Origin: Deltaproteobacteria bacterium
GTDB lineage: Bacteria; Myxococcota; Polyangia; Haliangiales; Haliangiaceae
DNA: 15,866 bases
Reading direction: 5' to 3'
NCBI GenBank assembly: GCA_018262455.1
Contig: JAGSPR010000266.1
Span: 1 to 15,866 of the forward strand
This document shows positions 6,943-14,420 of this stretch, piece by piece (position 1 is the stretch's first letter; every line of letters starts with the position of its first letter). The translations under genes and the position numbers were made by a program. The notes beneath the pieces are model-generated. The model saw nothing but the letters and a program-made list of their open reading frames with translations. It had not been told where the DNA came from and did no database searches.

Positions 6943-9033
6943 TCATCGCTTCCGTTTGAAGGGATCGAGCGTGTCGGTGGGATCGATCGTCCCCTGCTTC
7001 TTGTCGGGCTTCTTCTCGACGTGCTTGATCGGCTTGCCATCGGTGGGATCGAGCAGCTGATCTGGATCGGGATGTGGATCGGGCGAGGCCTCGTCGGGCG
7101 TCTTGTCGGGCGTCTTGTCGGGCGTCTTGTCGGGCGTCTTGTCGGGCGTCTTGTCGGGCGTCTTGTCGGGCGTGGTCGCCTTCTTGTCGAGCTTGTGGTT
7201 CGACTTGGAGTGCACGCTCGGCCGTTCCGCCGTGTCCGACGGCTCGACCGCGGGCCGAACGGCGACCGACTCGCGCTGCTCGAGCGTGACCTTGAAGTCA
7301 CGCTTGGAGCTCTCGAGATCGACGACGACCGAGAGATCCTTGTAGCCCTCGCTGCGCACGACGTAGGTCCGATGATCCGCGGGCCCGCCGTCCTTGAGGT
7401 CGATGTTGAACGAGCATGGCGTCCGGCACAGCTCCGCGGACTGCCCGTCGGCGTAGACGCCGCCGCTCGGCAGCGAATCGAAGCGGACCTCGAGTTGCTG
7501 TGGCCGCGGTGGAGGGTCTACCTGCGTCACCGTCGGCTGGGGCAGCACCGGCCGCGGTTGCGCGGCAGCCACAGGCCCCACCTCGGCTCGCCCCGCGTAC
7601 CACACGGCGGCACCGATCCCGAGGCCGACCGCGACCGCGCCGCCGACAAACCAGACCCACCACGGCGTCGACGGTGGCGGGACCGGAGCGATCTGGCTCG
7701 CGTACGAAGCGTAGTACGACATCTGTGACAGGTGAGGTCCCGCCGTCCCGGGGGCCGTGAGGTGAGGGAGCCGTGCGACCGGAAGCACGGCCTGGATCGC
7801 AGCGGGCACCATCGGAGGGATTCTCCCGACCGGCTGCTGGACGCCGCTGCCGGTGAGCGAGGCGAAGCCAGACGGATGGGTCTCCATGCCGCCGAGGATC
7901 CCCAACAGGGCCTCGCGAAGCTCGAGGATGTGTCCGAAGCGCTGGCTCGGCTCCTTGTCGAGACACTTCATGATCAGCTGCTCGAGCCGGGGATCGATCT
8001 GCGCGCCGCCCTGGGTCGCCCGTGGCAGGACGGGCATCTCGGTGAGGTGCTTGCGAACGTATTCGCCGAACGACCGGCCGCGAAACATCGGCTGGCCGCA
8101 GAACAGCTCGTACATGATCGCGCCGAGCGAGTAGATGTCGCTGCGCGCGTCGACCACCATGCCGCCGGCCTGCTCGGGGGACATGTAGGCCGGCGTGCCG
8201 ATCACCGAGCCCGCCGCCGTCTGGAACCCGACGTCTTCATCGTCGCGGTTGAGCAGCTTCGCGACGCCGAAGTCGAGCAGCTTGACGAGCTCGGCGCCGT
8301 CCGAGGTCGGGATCACGATCACGTTGTCGGGCTTGAGGTCGCGGTGGACCACGCTGACCTGGTGCGCGGCGGCGAGGCCATCGCAGATCTGCACCAGCAC
8401 CGCGAGGGCACGTGGCAGGTCGATGCCGGTGCGCGCCCACTTGCCGAGGCTCTGGCCGCACAGCAGCTCCATGATGATGAACGTGGTCCCATCGTCGAGC
8501 TCGACGAAGTCGGTGACATCGACGATGTTGCGATGGCGGACTCGGTTGACCGTGCGGGCTTCCTGGAAGAACCGCGCGACGGCATCGCGCCGCCGGGCAT
8601 AGTCACTGCGCAGCAGCTTGAGCGCGACCTCGCGGCCGAGCTTGACGTGCTCGGCGCGAAACACGTAGCCCATGCCGCCCTTGCCGAGCAGCTCGACGAT
8701 GCGATAGCTGCCGAGCACCGCGCCGACCCGATCATCGACGTCCGCCTGCGCCGGGAGCGGTGGCGGACGGCCGCCCGGGCCACGTGCAACCGGTGGCGGC
8801 GGCGTCTTGGTGCGTGCCTGGGGCGACTCGATGCGCGTACGCGCTCGCTGGGCGGCATCGTGGGTCCCGAGCGCAAGCGACGGATGCGAGGGGTCGTTGT
8901 CCAGGCCGTCGTCGACGCGCTCGCCGATCTCCTCCGGCGGGATCGAGAGCGACTGCGTCGGATCACGGCCAATGCCCGACGCGGCTTGCGCGGCAGGCTT
9001 CGAATCACGTGAGCGCGGATCGCGTGTGGTCAT
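6943..9033 (-). CDS. Hanks-type Ser/Thr protein kinase with one membrane helix and periplasmic PEGA-like tail
   Basis: The 696-residue product starts at ATG 9033. A disordered N-terminus (1-105) leads into a complete kinase domain (about 109-380): glycine loop GKGGMG (117-122), catalytic K139 in VALK, HRDLKPDN (230-237), DFG (254-256), GTPAYMSPEQ and SDIYSLG. All catalytic residues are present. A Pro-rich linker is followed by one transmembrane helix (about 458-481, WWVWFVGGAVAVGLGIGAAV). The outer part has a PEGA-like fold (about 513-588: VRFDSLPSGGVYADG, LCRTPCSF, RSEGYKDLSVVVDL) with a possible C536-C540 disulfide, then a low-complexity tail with six exact TPDK repeats (621-644). This fits a membrane receptor kinase sensing the envelope; ligand and substrates are unknown. 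It heads the operon with the TPR and propeller genes, and a promoter lies just upstream. Confidence 0.96.
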   Translation of the reverse strand: MTTRDPRSRDSKPAAQAASGIGRDPTQSLSIPPEEIGERVDDGLDNDPSHPSLALGTHDAAQRARTRIESPQARTKTPPPPVARGPGGRPPPLPAQADVDDRVGAVLGSYRIVELLGKGGMGYVFRAEHVKLGREVALKLLRSDYARRRDAVARFFQEARTVNRVRHRNIVDVTDFVELDDGTTFIIMELLCGQSLGKWARTGIDLPRALAVLVQICDGLAAAHQVSVVHRDLKPDNVIVIPTSDGAELVKLLDFGVAKLLNRDDEDVGFQTAAGSVIGTPAYMSPEQAGGMVVDARSDIYSLGAIMYELFCGQPMFRGRSFGEYVRKHLTEMPVLPRATQGGAQIDPRLEQLIMKCLDKEPSQRFGHILELREALLGILGGMETHPSGFASLTGSGVQQPVGRIPPMVPAAIQAVLPVARLPHLTAPGTAGPHLSQMSYYASYASQIAPVPPPSTPWWVWFVGGAVAVGLGIGAAVWYAGRAEVGPVAAAQPRPVLPQPTVTQVDPPPRPQQLEVRFDSLPSGGVYADGQSAELCRTPCSFNIDLKDGGPADHRTYVVRSEGYKDLSVVVDLESSKRDFKVTLEQRESVAVRPAVEPSDTAERPSVHSKSNHKLDKKATTPDKTPDKTPDKTPDKTPDKTPDKTPDEASPDPHPDPDQLLDPTDGKPIKHVEKKPDKKQGTIDPTDTLDPFKRKR
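7093..7173 (-). repeat. 12-bp tandem repeat (6.75 exact copies) encoding TPDK units
   Basis: Six perfect copies of GTCGGGCGTCTT (plus-strand reading) start at 7093, 7105, 7117, 7129, 7141 and 7153, followed by a 9-base partial copy. Because the unit is a multiple of three, copy-number change adds or removes Thr-Pro-Asp-Lys units from the kinase's outer tail without breaking the frame. Identity at third codon positions points to recent expansion by slippage. Confidence 0.97.
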
Positions 9034-9037
9034 GAAT

Positions 9038-9045
9038 CCCCCCCC
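9038..9045 (-). promoter_or_regulatory. G8 homopolymer in the ribosome-binding region of the kinase gene
   Basis: On the minus strand the ATG at 9033 is preceded by GGGG-T-GGGGGGGG-ATTC, with no ordinary Shine-Dalgarno sequence. The eight-G run lies 4-11 bases before the start codon, so it must serve as, or replace, the ribosome-binding site. Length change by slippage would shift its spacing. Confidence 0.35.
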
Positions 9046-9081
9046 ACCCCACGATCACGCGGGCGGTCGCCGGGGACAGCA

Positions 9082-9110
9082 ATTGTACGATCCAACCCAC
9101 AACACAGCAA
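9082..9110 (-). promoter_or_regulatory. Sigma-70-type promoter for the kinase-TPR-propeller operon
   Basis: In an AT-rich island between two minus-strand genes, TTGCTG (9105-9110) and TACAAT (9082-9087) are spaced by exactly 17 bases. The -10 box matches TATAAT in five of six positions. Transcription would begin near 9075, giving a leader of about 40 bases before ATG 9033. The rest of the 104-base gap (9034-9137) holds no gene. Confidence 0.55.
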
Positions 9111-9137
9111 CCAAACAATTTCGATGAGTTGACCGTG

Positions 9138-9734
9138 CTATTGGCTACATTGGTCGAGATCGCGCAAGGCCGCGGAAATGGCCAGCCGGACCTGATCCAC
9201 CTGCTCATGCTGGTAGCGTGCGCGGAGCGGCACGATCGCCGTGGACTGGCACATGTCCCGCAGCCCGCGGGCCGCTGCAGCACGGATATCGCGGCTGGCG
9301 TTGTCGAGGTACGGCACGAGCAGGTCGACGTCTGCCGGATCACCGGACCTGGCGATCCCGAGCGCCTCGATGACCGCCCGCAGCCGCAGGATCGTCTGGC
9401 CGCTGTGATCGGTGGGAGAGATCCTGGACAGCAGGTTCAGCAGCGCGGTCCGAGCGCTGCCGCTACACGGTGTCCCGCAGAAGTGCGGGATGGCGCGGAT
9501 CGCCCGCAGCTGGATGCCGAAGTCGACCGTGGGATTGAGCGCGAGCTCTTCGAGTCGCCCGACCTGATCGGGCCCGGTCACGTTGGTCACGAGCTCTTCC
9601 TTGGTCGGCAGCGAGTCGATCGGCGTGAGCGTCTGGATCTCGAGCTCGCTCGGCTGGGGAACCTCGCCCTGCGCCGGCACGACGAACATCCCGCCGACCA
9701 GGGCGACGATGAAGATCACGCCGAACCGGTTCAT
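9138..9734 (-). CDS. Exported HEAT-repeat protein
   Basis: A 198-residue protein starts at ATG 9734, which overlaps the upstream stop as ATGA; that coupling fixes the start. Residues 1-23 are a signal peptide (MNRFGVIFIVALVGGMFVVP, probable cut after AQG). The mature part is helical repeats of HEAT/PBS-lyase type: GRLEELALNPTVDFGIQLRA, then AVIEALGIARSGDPADVDLL, then YLDNASRDIRAAAARGLRDM. Such repeats form protein-binding solenoids. A CGTPC pair (about 86-90) and two further cysteines near the end (DMCQST, DQCSQ) suggest disulfides, fitting a periplasmic or surface location. It has no catalytic motif. Tight coupling to the metzincin-like lipoprotein suggests the two products act together, for example as partner or chaperone, but this is context only. 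Confidence 0.83.
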   Translation of the reverse strand: MNRFGVIFIVALVGGMFVVPAQGEVPQPSELEIQTLTPIDSLPTKEELVTNVTGPDQVGRLEELALNPTVDFGIQLRAIRAIPHFCGTPCSGSARTALLNLLSRISPTDHSGQTILRLRAVIEALGIARSGDPADVDLLVPYLDNASRDIRAAAARGLRDMCQSTAIVPLRARYQHEQVDQVRLAISAALRDLDQCSQ

Positions 9735-11311
9735 CGCAGCACTCCGCTGCGCGTCAGGATCTCGCGCTGGCCGGGGCTGAGCTCGATGCCGCCGATCTCC
9801 GAGAAGTACATCAGGTTGTTCGACGACTCGTCGCTGTCATCGATGTTGTCGGCCCAGTGTTGCTGCGCGGGCGGCGTGCCGGCGAGGTAGGTGCCGAGCT
9901 CGACGTTGTGATGCAGGCCCATGTAGCGCGCGAGCTCGTGGGCGGTGAGGCGCGCCAGCTGGGTCCACGAGCGATAGCAGAGCGTGTCGACCCCGACGAT
10001 GATGCCGGACTGCCGCGTCTTGCCGATTCCCGCGGGACCGGGGTTGGGGCCAAACGCCTGGAGTCCGACCGGCGACAGCGTGCGCACGAAGAACACGTTG
10101 ATCCCGACCGGGCTCTCGCCGAGCGCGAGCAGGGAACCCGCATCGGCGACGTCGAGGCCGTCGAGGTCCGGATGATCGAGGACATCCACGTAGTCGATCG
10201 ATCCGAGCGCGATGCCGGCGTGCGCGAAGATCGTCTGGAGCTCGCCGACAAAGTCGTTCTGGAACAACGTGCCAGCCTGGGCCGCGCGGGCATCGAGCCG
10301 GGCCCCACCGAACCCAGCCTCGCAGGGATGCGCATCGAGATCGAGGAAGTGAAAGTGAAGGTCGAGCACCGTCGGCGCGTCCACCCGCACGATCGCGGTC
10401 ACGTGCGGGATCGCGGAGCCCGCGGTTCCGTTCGGCCGAAACGACGAGACCTGGATGCGATAGATGCCAGTCTCGAGCGGGGCCTTCGGGGTCGATGGCA
10501 ACGTGATCACCGACTGTCCGAGCTGGGCCTCGTGGCGCACGAGGTTGGCGTAGTAGTCGCGGTCGGGATCGCACCCCCCGCCCTGGATCTCACAAGGGCG
10601 CGTGTACAGCAGCCTGCCCGAAGGGGAGATCAGGCGCTGGGCTCCGACCTTCTGCACGAGATCGTCGACGGATAACACCAGCTCCGCGAAGCGAGCTCCG
10701 CTCGGGACTGGCAGCAAGACGTTCGAGGTCGCAGGCGGAATCGACCACACGATGTTGCCCTTCGCCTGCACGCAACCGCGGAACGTCGTGTCGACGACCT
10801 CGACGCGCGGGATGTCCATGCAGGCCGTGCCGCTGCCGCAATCGCGCGTCTCATCGCAGAGATCGAGGCAGTGACCGAGCGCACAGGTGCCATTGCGGCA
10901 GTCGGCATCGAGCACGCATTCCGATCCGGCCGGTCTGGCGTCGTACTGGGCGGCGCAGCTCGCCAGCAAGTGTCTCGCTGCATCGGTCGCCGTGCCGTCG
11001 AGCTGACACGACAACCCGGGCGCGCAATCGACCTCGCTGGTGCAGACATCCCCGGGCTGTCCGGTGGCGAGGTGACAGAGTCCTTTGCTATCGCACGAGT
11101 ACCCGTCGCCGCACTCCGGGGCACGCGCGCAGCGCGGCACGCACACACCCTGACCGCACTGCAGGGTCGCGTCGCATTCGCCGTTGCTGCGGCACTCGTC
11201 CCCGATGTTGCCGTTGCCGCCTGGACACCCGCCGAGCGCGACCCCACTGATGATCAAGGCGATCAGCAATGGCCGCGAGGTCGGACCTGGTGAGAGTGTG
11301 CGGTGGCTCAT
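9731..11311 (-). CDS. Cysteine-rich metzincin-like lipoprotein with altered zinc motif
   Basis: A 526-residue lipoprotein: signal PLLIALIISGVALGGC with C29 as lipid anchor. Residues about 35-180 are cysteine-rich repeats of Dickkopf/EGF type (GDECRSNGECDATLQCGQGV and similar). Residues about 185-310 are beta-rich (WSIPPATSNVLLPVPSGARF to HVTAIVRVDAP), resembling a PPC-like pre-peptidase domain. The C-terminal domain resembles a metzincin zinc protease: a single match to HExxHxxGxxH reads HELARYMGLHH (458-468), then a Met-turn-like NNLMYF (498-503). The second zinc histidine is R462 (codon at 9926-9928), so activity is doubtful. AGGG about 10 bases upstream may be its ribosome-binding site. 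It is divergent from the barrel gene and coupled to the HEAT gene downstream. A pseudo-protease or a recent single-base mutation both fit. Confidence 0.8.
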   Translation of the reverse strand: MSHRTLSPGPTSRPLLIALIISGVALGGCPGGNGNIGDECRSNGECDATLQCGQGVCVPRCARAPECGDGYSCDSKGLCHLATGQPGDVCTSEVDCAPGLSCQLDGTATDAARHLLASCAAQYDARPAGSECVLDADCRNGTCALGHCLDLCDETRDCGSGTACMDIPRVEVVDTTFRGCVQAKGNIVWSIPPATSNVLLPVPSGARFAELVLSVDDLVQKVGAQRLISPSGRLLYTRPCEIQGGGCDPDRDYYANLVRHEAQLGQSVITLPSTPKAPLETGIYRIQVSSFRPNGTAGSAIPHVTAIVRVDAPTVLDLHFHFLDLDAHPCEAGFGGARLDARAAQAGTLFQNDFVGELQTIFAHAGIALGSIDYVDVLDHPDLDGLDVADAGSLLALGESPVGINVFFVRTLSPVGLQAFGPNPGPAGIGKTRQSGIIVGVDTLCYRSWTQLARLTAHELARYMGLHHNVELGTYLAGTPPAQQHWADNIDDSDESSNNLMYFSEIGGIELSPGQREILTRSGVLR

Positions 11312-11331
11312 CGGACGCGCGCCCTACGCCG

Positions 11332-11337
11332 AGTATA
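11332..11337 (-). promoter_or_regulatory. Possible -10 element in the divergent intergenic region
   Basis: The 54-base gap (11312-11365) between the divergent metzincin-like and barrel genes contains TATACT on the minus strand, five of six to the -10 consensus, about 20 bases before ATG 11311. I see no good -35 at 16-18 bases (TTGGTC lies 20 bases away). The overlapping TATATG could serve the plus-strand gene. Confidence 0.25.
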
Positions 11338-11365
11338 TGATGCCGGCTACTTCGGGGGACCAAAC

Positions 11366-12169
11366 ATGCGGATACGTTTGCCTGAGCTGTGCCTTGGAAC
11401 ACTGGTTTGTGCTGCGGTTGCAGGAGGATCTGCGATTGCCGGGCCTGCACTCGACGGTGATGACAAGGCCGCCGCGCCTGCCGTCGATACCACCCCCGAA
11501 CCGGTCAAGACCGACACCCCCGTCGAGTACGGCGTCGGGATCCGGCTGCGCAACGTGCGGATCCCGAAGGGAGAGCTCGAGCTGTTCCTCGAGCGCGCCG
11601 GGGACAAAGGCGCGAGCGACCTCGGTATTGGCGTCGACCTGACGCGCCGCCGAGGCAATGTCGAGCTCCAGCTCGGGTTCGAGTTCGAGCACCTCCAGCC
11701 CGGTAAGGGCGTCTGGATCGAGAAGGGCAAGAACGTCGCCAATGGTGACGAGGCCGACTTCGTCGTCGACCCCGAACACGCGCTCAATGGCGACCATCTG
11801 GGCTGGTTCACGTTCGAGTTCACGTTCCTGAACCACGCGCGGATCGCGAAGAACCTGTCGTTTCGCTACGGCGGCGGTGCCGGCCTGGGCATCATCACGG
11901 GCAGCCTGCAGCACTACAACATCGTCTGCGTCGGGGCGACGAACACGACCCCCGAGCCCGGTTGCAAGCCGAGCGAGTTCGGCGGCACGGGCCTGAAGAG
12001 CACCGACGGTGGCGGGCAGCTGGTCAAGTATGGACTCCCGCCGGTGTTCCCGGTGGTGAACGCGATCATCGGCCTGCAGTGGAGGCCGATGGACAAGATG
12101 ACCGTCAACCTCGAGACTGGCATCCGCACGTTCCTGTTCTTCGGTACCAGCGCGTCGTACTTCTTCTAG
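11366..12169 (+). CDS. Putative outer-membrane beta-barrel protein
   Basis: A 267-residue protein starts at ATG 11366, chosen because GGGGGA lies just upstream and a signal peptide (MRIRLPELCLGTLVCAAVAG to about SAIAG) follows directly. A further upstream start would run into the divergent gene. The mature protein has a short Pro/Thr-rich linker and then alternating amphipathic strands: VEYGVGIRLRNVRI, NVELQLGFEFEHLQ, LGWFTFEFTFLNHARI, NLSFRYGGGAGLGI, VNAIIGLQWRPMDKMTVNLE, and a last strand TGIRTFLFFGTSASYFF. A terminal Phe after alternating hydrophobic residues is the usual BAM recognition signal of outer-membrane barrels. C198 and C209 could pair in a loop. About eight to ten strands fit the length. 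No family is recognised, so its role (pore, structural or enzyme) cannot be told. It is monocistronic. Confidence 0.75.
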   Translation: MRIRLPELCLGTLVCAAVAGGSAIAGPALDGDDKAAAPAVDTTPEPVKTDTPVEYGVGIRLRNVRIPKGELELFLERAGDKGASDLGIGVDLTRRRGNVELQLGFEFEHLQPGKGVWIEKGKNVANGDEADFVVDPEHALNGDHLGWFTFEFTFLNHARIAKNLSFRYGGGAGLGIITGSLQHYNIVCVGATNTTPEPGCKPSEFGGTGLKSTDGGGQLVKYGLPPVFPVVNAIIGLQWRPMDKMTVNLETGIRTFLFFGTSASYFF

Positions 12170-12192
12170 GCGTCGCGCACCGAGCGTTGCGT

Positions 12193-12207
12193 CCTCCCCC
12201 TGGGAGG
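12193..12207. terminator. Short GC hairpin after the barrel gene (weak terminator candidate)
   Basis: CCTCCC-CCT-GGGAGG forms a perfect 6-bp stem with a 3-base loop, starting 24 bases after the barrel gene stop. No T-run follows on either strand, so intrinsic termination is uncertain. Confidence 0.25.
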
Positions 12208-12284
12208 CTGCTCATCGGCCACCCCCAAGCATCGACACCCGCGGCGCGCCCGCCGGAGGACCCCCTCGCCGCGCGCAGTTCCGC

Positions 12285-12374
12285 AGCGGGCACGTCGGTC
12301 CCTCGAGCGAGCACCGGTCCACACCCGCGAGCGGGCACGTCGGTCCATCGAGCGAGCACCGGTCCACACCCGCG
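12285..12374. repeat. 45-bp tandem duplication with internal dyad symmetry
   Basis: Two head-to-tail copies (12285-12329 and 12330-12374) differ at one base. Each unit contains nested complementary segments: GCGGG with CCCGC, CGGT with ACCG, and CTC-GAGC-GAG in the first copy, so each could fold into an imperfect stem. The single difference (CCTCG versus CATCG) weakens the inner pair in copy 2. It lies in the 288-base gap 12170-12457 between convergent genes, where I see no credible coding sequence, tRNA or other known RNA. Frames that cross it are Arg/Ala-rich composition artefacts. It could be a REP-like element, a terminator region or a small-RNA module. Confidence 0.85.
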
Positions 12375-12457
12375 AGGACTGCGTGAGCACGGCGAGGGGA
12401 GTCCGCAGGCGAGGCAGCCGCGGGGTCCGCGTTCTCGCCAAACGTCCGCGCAACGCG

Positions 12458-14368
12458 CTAGCGCTTGCGGCGCAGGTCGCCGACGCGCAACGTGACCTTC
12501 TCGGCGTCGAAGTACTCGGCCAGCGGGATCGTGAACTTCCGGCTCGCGCCGGTGAGCTCCTTCCACTGCTGGGCATCGATCGTCGGATGCGTGTCGAGGA
12601 ATCCGACGAGCCGGGCCCGGAGGTCGGCGATCACCGAGGCATGCATGAAGAGGTCGGGCTTGATCCGGATCGCGAGCTTGGCGGCGACGAGTCGATCGAG
12701 CGCCGTCTTGACCTGCGCCTCGGTGAGGCCCAGCGCGGCGGGGATCTCCTTCGGCCGGAGCGGCTCGACCGCCCACTTCTCGAGTTGTTCGGCGAGCCCG
12801 AGCTCGACGGCGGACATCGCCGGCCGCGGCGTCGAGGTCGCGCGCGCGACGCGGTCCCCGGACGTGGTGATCGCGCCTCGTGCTTCGAGTCCGGCGAGGA
12901 TCGCGTCGTAGGCCCGCGGCGGGAGCGCGACCGGTAGCTGCGTGCGAAGCGCCTCGCGGGGAAGGCCCTCGGGTGCGGCCGCGAGCAAGGTAGCGAGCTT
13001 GGCTTCGAGCTCGGCGATCGCCTGCGCGTGGAGATAGTGAGCGTGGTCGCCCTCGCCGATGACGAGCAGCTCGCCACCCGCGACGAGCGCGGCGAGCGGC
13101 GTGACCAGCGCGCCGCTCGGCACGCCGAGCCGACGCACGAGGTCGCCGAGCGAGAGTCCCGCGTAGGCCGCGGCGCGAACGTCGAGGGCGAGCCGCTGAT
13201 CGTGGCGGGCGGCCGCGAGCGTGGCGACGGTCTGCGCATGGAGCGCGCCCTTGCGTGCCTTCGGCGCGAGCACGCGCACGACCCGGCCTCCGCCGATCGT
13301 CGAGCCCTGCTTCGGGGTCGTCGTGAAGCCGCGCACGATGAACCGATCGCCGGGCAGCGCACCGAGCGGGGTCGTCGCATCGATCCGCAGCTGCGCGAGG
13401 CCGGTGGCGCCAGGCGCGAGCGCGGTCTGCCCGACGAGCGCGAGGGTCGCGAGCACCTGGGTCGTGCCGTGGTGCACGAGGACCTTGGTGCGTGGCCCGA
13501 GTGGACCCGGCGCGGACGCGAGATAGCGCAGCTCGACGTCGATGATGTGGGATGCGGCCACCCGCCCGGGGTGCACGAGCAGATCTCCCCGGGCGAGCTC
13601 GTCGACCGCGATGCCACCGAGGTTGATCGCGGCGCGGTGCCCGGCCACCGCGCGATCGACCGCGACGCCGTGGACCTCGATGCCGCGCACGCGCGCGGTC
13701 CGCTCGCTCGGGATGACGGAGAGCTCGTCGCCGAGCGCCACCTCGCCGCCCAGGATCGTCCCGGTGACGATCGTCCCGAACCCCTTCACCGTGAACACCC
13801 GATCGAGGGGCAACCGAAACACGCCGGCCTTGGTGCGCGGGGGAAGCTCGTCGATCGCGGCGCCGATCGCCGTCCGGAGCTCGTCGAGTCCGAGGCCGGT
13901 CTTCGTCGAGACCGGGACGATCGGCGCCTGCGCGAGGAACGTCCCGCTCAGCGCCTGACGGACATCGGCGGTGACCATCGCCAGCCACTCGTCATCGACG
14001 AGATCGCGCTTCGTCAGCACCGTGAGGCCCTGGCGGACTCCGAGCAGCTCGCAGATATCGAGGTGCTCGCGGGTCTGCGGCATGACGCCCTCGTCGGCGG
14101 CGATCACGAGGCAGACCAGATCCAACCCGGTCGCCCCGGCGACCATCGACTTCACGAACCGCTCGTGGCCGGGCACGTCGATGACGGCGATCCGGCGGTC
14201 CCCTTTCGGCGAGGCCAGATCGAGGCGGGCGAACCCGAGCTCGGTCGTGATCCCGCGCGCCTTCTCCACGGCCAGCCGATCGGTATCGATCCCGGTCAGC
14301 GCCCGCACGAGCGAGGTCTTGCCGTGATCGATGTGCCCGGCGGTCCCGAGGACGATCGGATGGATCAC
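12458..14368 (-). CDS. selB: Selenocysteine-specific translation elongation factor SelB
   Basis: SelB is the EF-Tu-like GTPase that carries Sec-tRNA(Sec) to UGA codons marked by a SECIS hairpin. The 636-residue product has G1 [12 protein letters not shown], the G2/effector region [11 protein letters not shown]3 DVPGHE (64-69) and G4 TKRD (119-122). TKxD is the form usual for SelB, where EF-Tu has NKxD. The EF-Tu-like domains follow ([20 protein letters not shown] is highly typical), then domain III ([21 protein letters not shown]). The C-terminal third has winged-helix repeats that bind SECIS (for example [20 protein letters not shown], and a final [20 protein letters not shown]). The start is GTG 14368, since G1 begins only a few residues in; no Shine-Dalgarno sequence is evident. 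It follows an acyl-CoA ligase by 52 bases on the same strand. selA, selD and tRNA-Sec are not in the window. Confidence 0.97.
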   Translation of the reverse strand: MIHPIVLGTAGHIDHGKTSLVRALTGIDTDRLAVEKARGITTELGFARLDLASPKGDRRIAVIDVPGHERFVKSMVAGATGLDLVCLVIAADEGVMPQTREHLDICELLGVRQGLTVLTKRDLVDDEWLAMVTADVRQALSGTFLAQAPIVPVSTKTGLGLDELRTAIGAAIDELPPRTKAGVFRLPLDRVFTVKGFGTIVTGTILGGEVALGDELSVIPSERTARVRGIEVHGVAVDRAVAGHRAAINLGGIAVDELARGDLLVHPGRVAASHIIDVELRYLASAPGPLGPRTKVLVHHGTTQVLATLALVGQTALAPGATGLAQLRIDATTPLGALPGDRFIVRGFTTTPKQGSTIGGGRVVRVLAPKARKGALHAQTVATLAAARHDQRLALDVRAAAYAGLSLGDLVRRLGVPSGALVTPLAALVAGGELLVIGEGDHAHYLHAQAIAELEAKLATLLAAAPEGLPREALRTQLPVALPPRAYDAILAGLEARGAITTSGDRVARATSTPRPAMSAVELGLAEQLEKWAVEPLRPKEIPAALGLTEAQVKTALDRLVAAKLAIRIKPDLFMHASVIADLRARLVGFLDTHPTIDAQQWKELTGASRKFTIPLAEYFDAEKVTLRVGDLRRKR

Positions 14369-14420
14369 CGCGACAGCGTAGCGCGAGGCGGGGTGAACGC
14401 GAGCAGCAGCCCTCCGCGCA

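Noticed and set aside
7074..7345. Plus-strand peptides with SCRA or GVLS repeats
   Set aside because: These are the 12-bp kinase repeat read on the opposite strand; the minus-strand TPDK reading lies in the kinase frame.
12170..12457. Possible tRNA-Sec (selC) or CRISPR-like array beside selB
   Set aside because: There are only two adjacent copies with no spacers, and I found no tRNA-like acceptor/T-arm layout or GTTC-type T-loop.
12105..13988. 627-residue minus-strand open frame over selB and the repeat gap
   Set aside because: It overlaps selB in another frame and is extremely Arg/Pro-rich with no motifs; it is a by-product of high GC content. The repeat-derived segment GCGPVLAR...GTDVP is not a credible protein.
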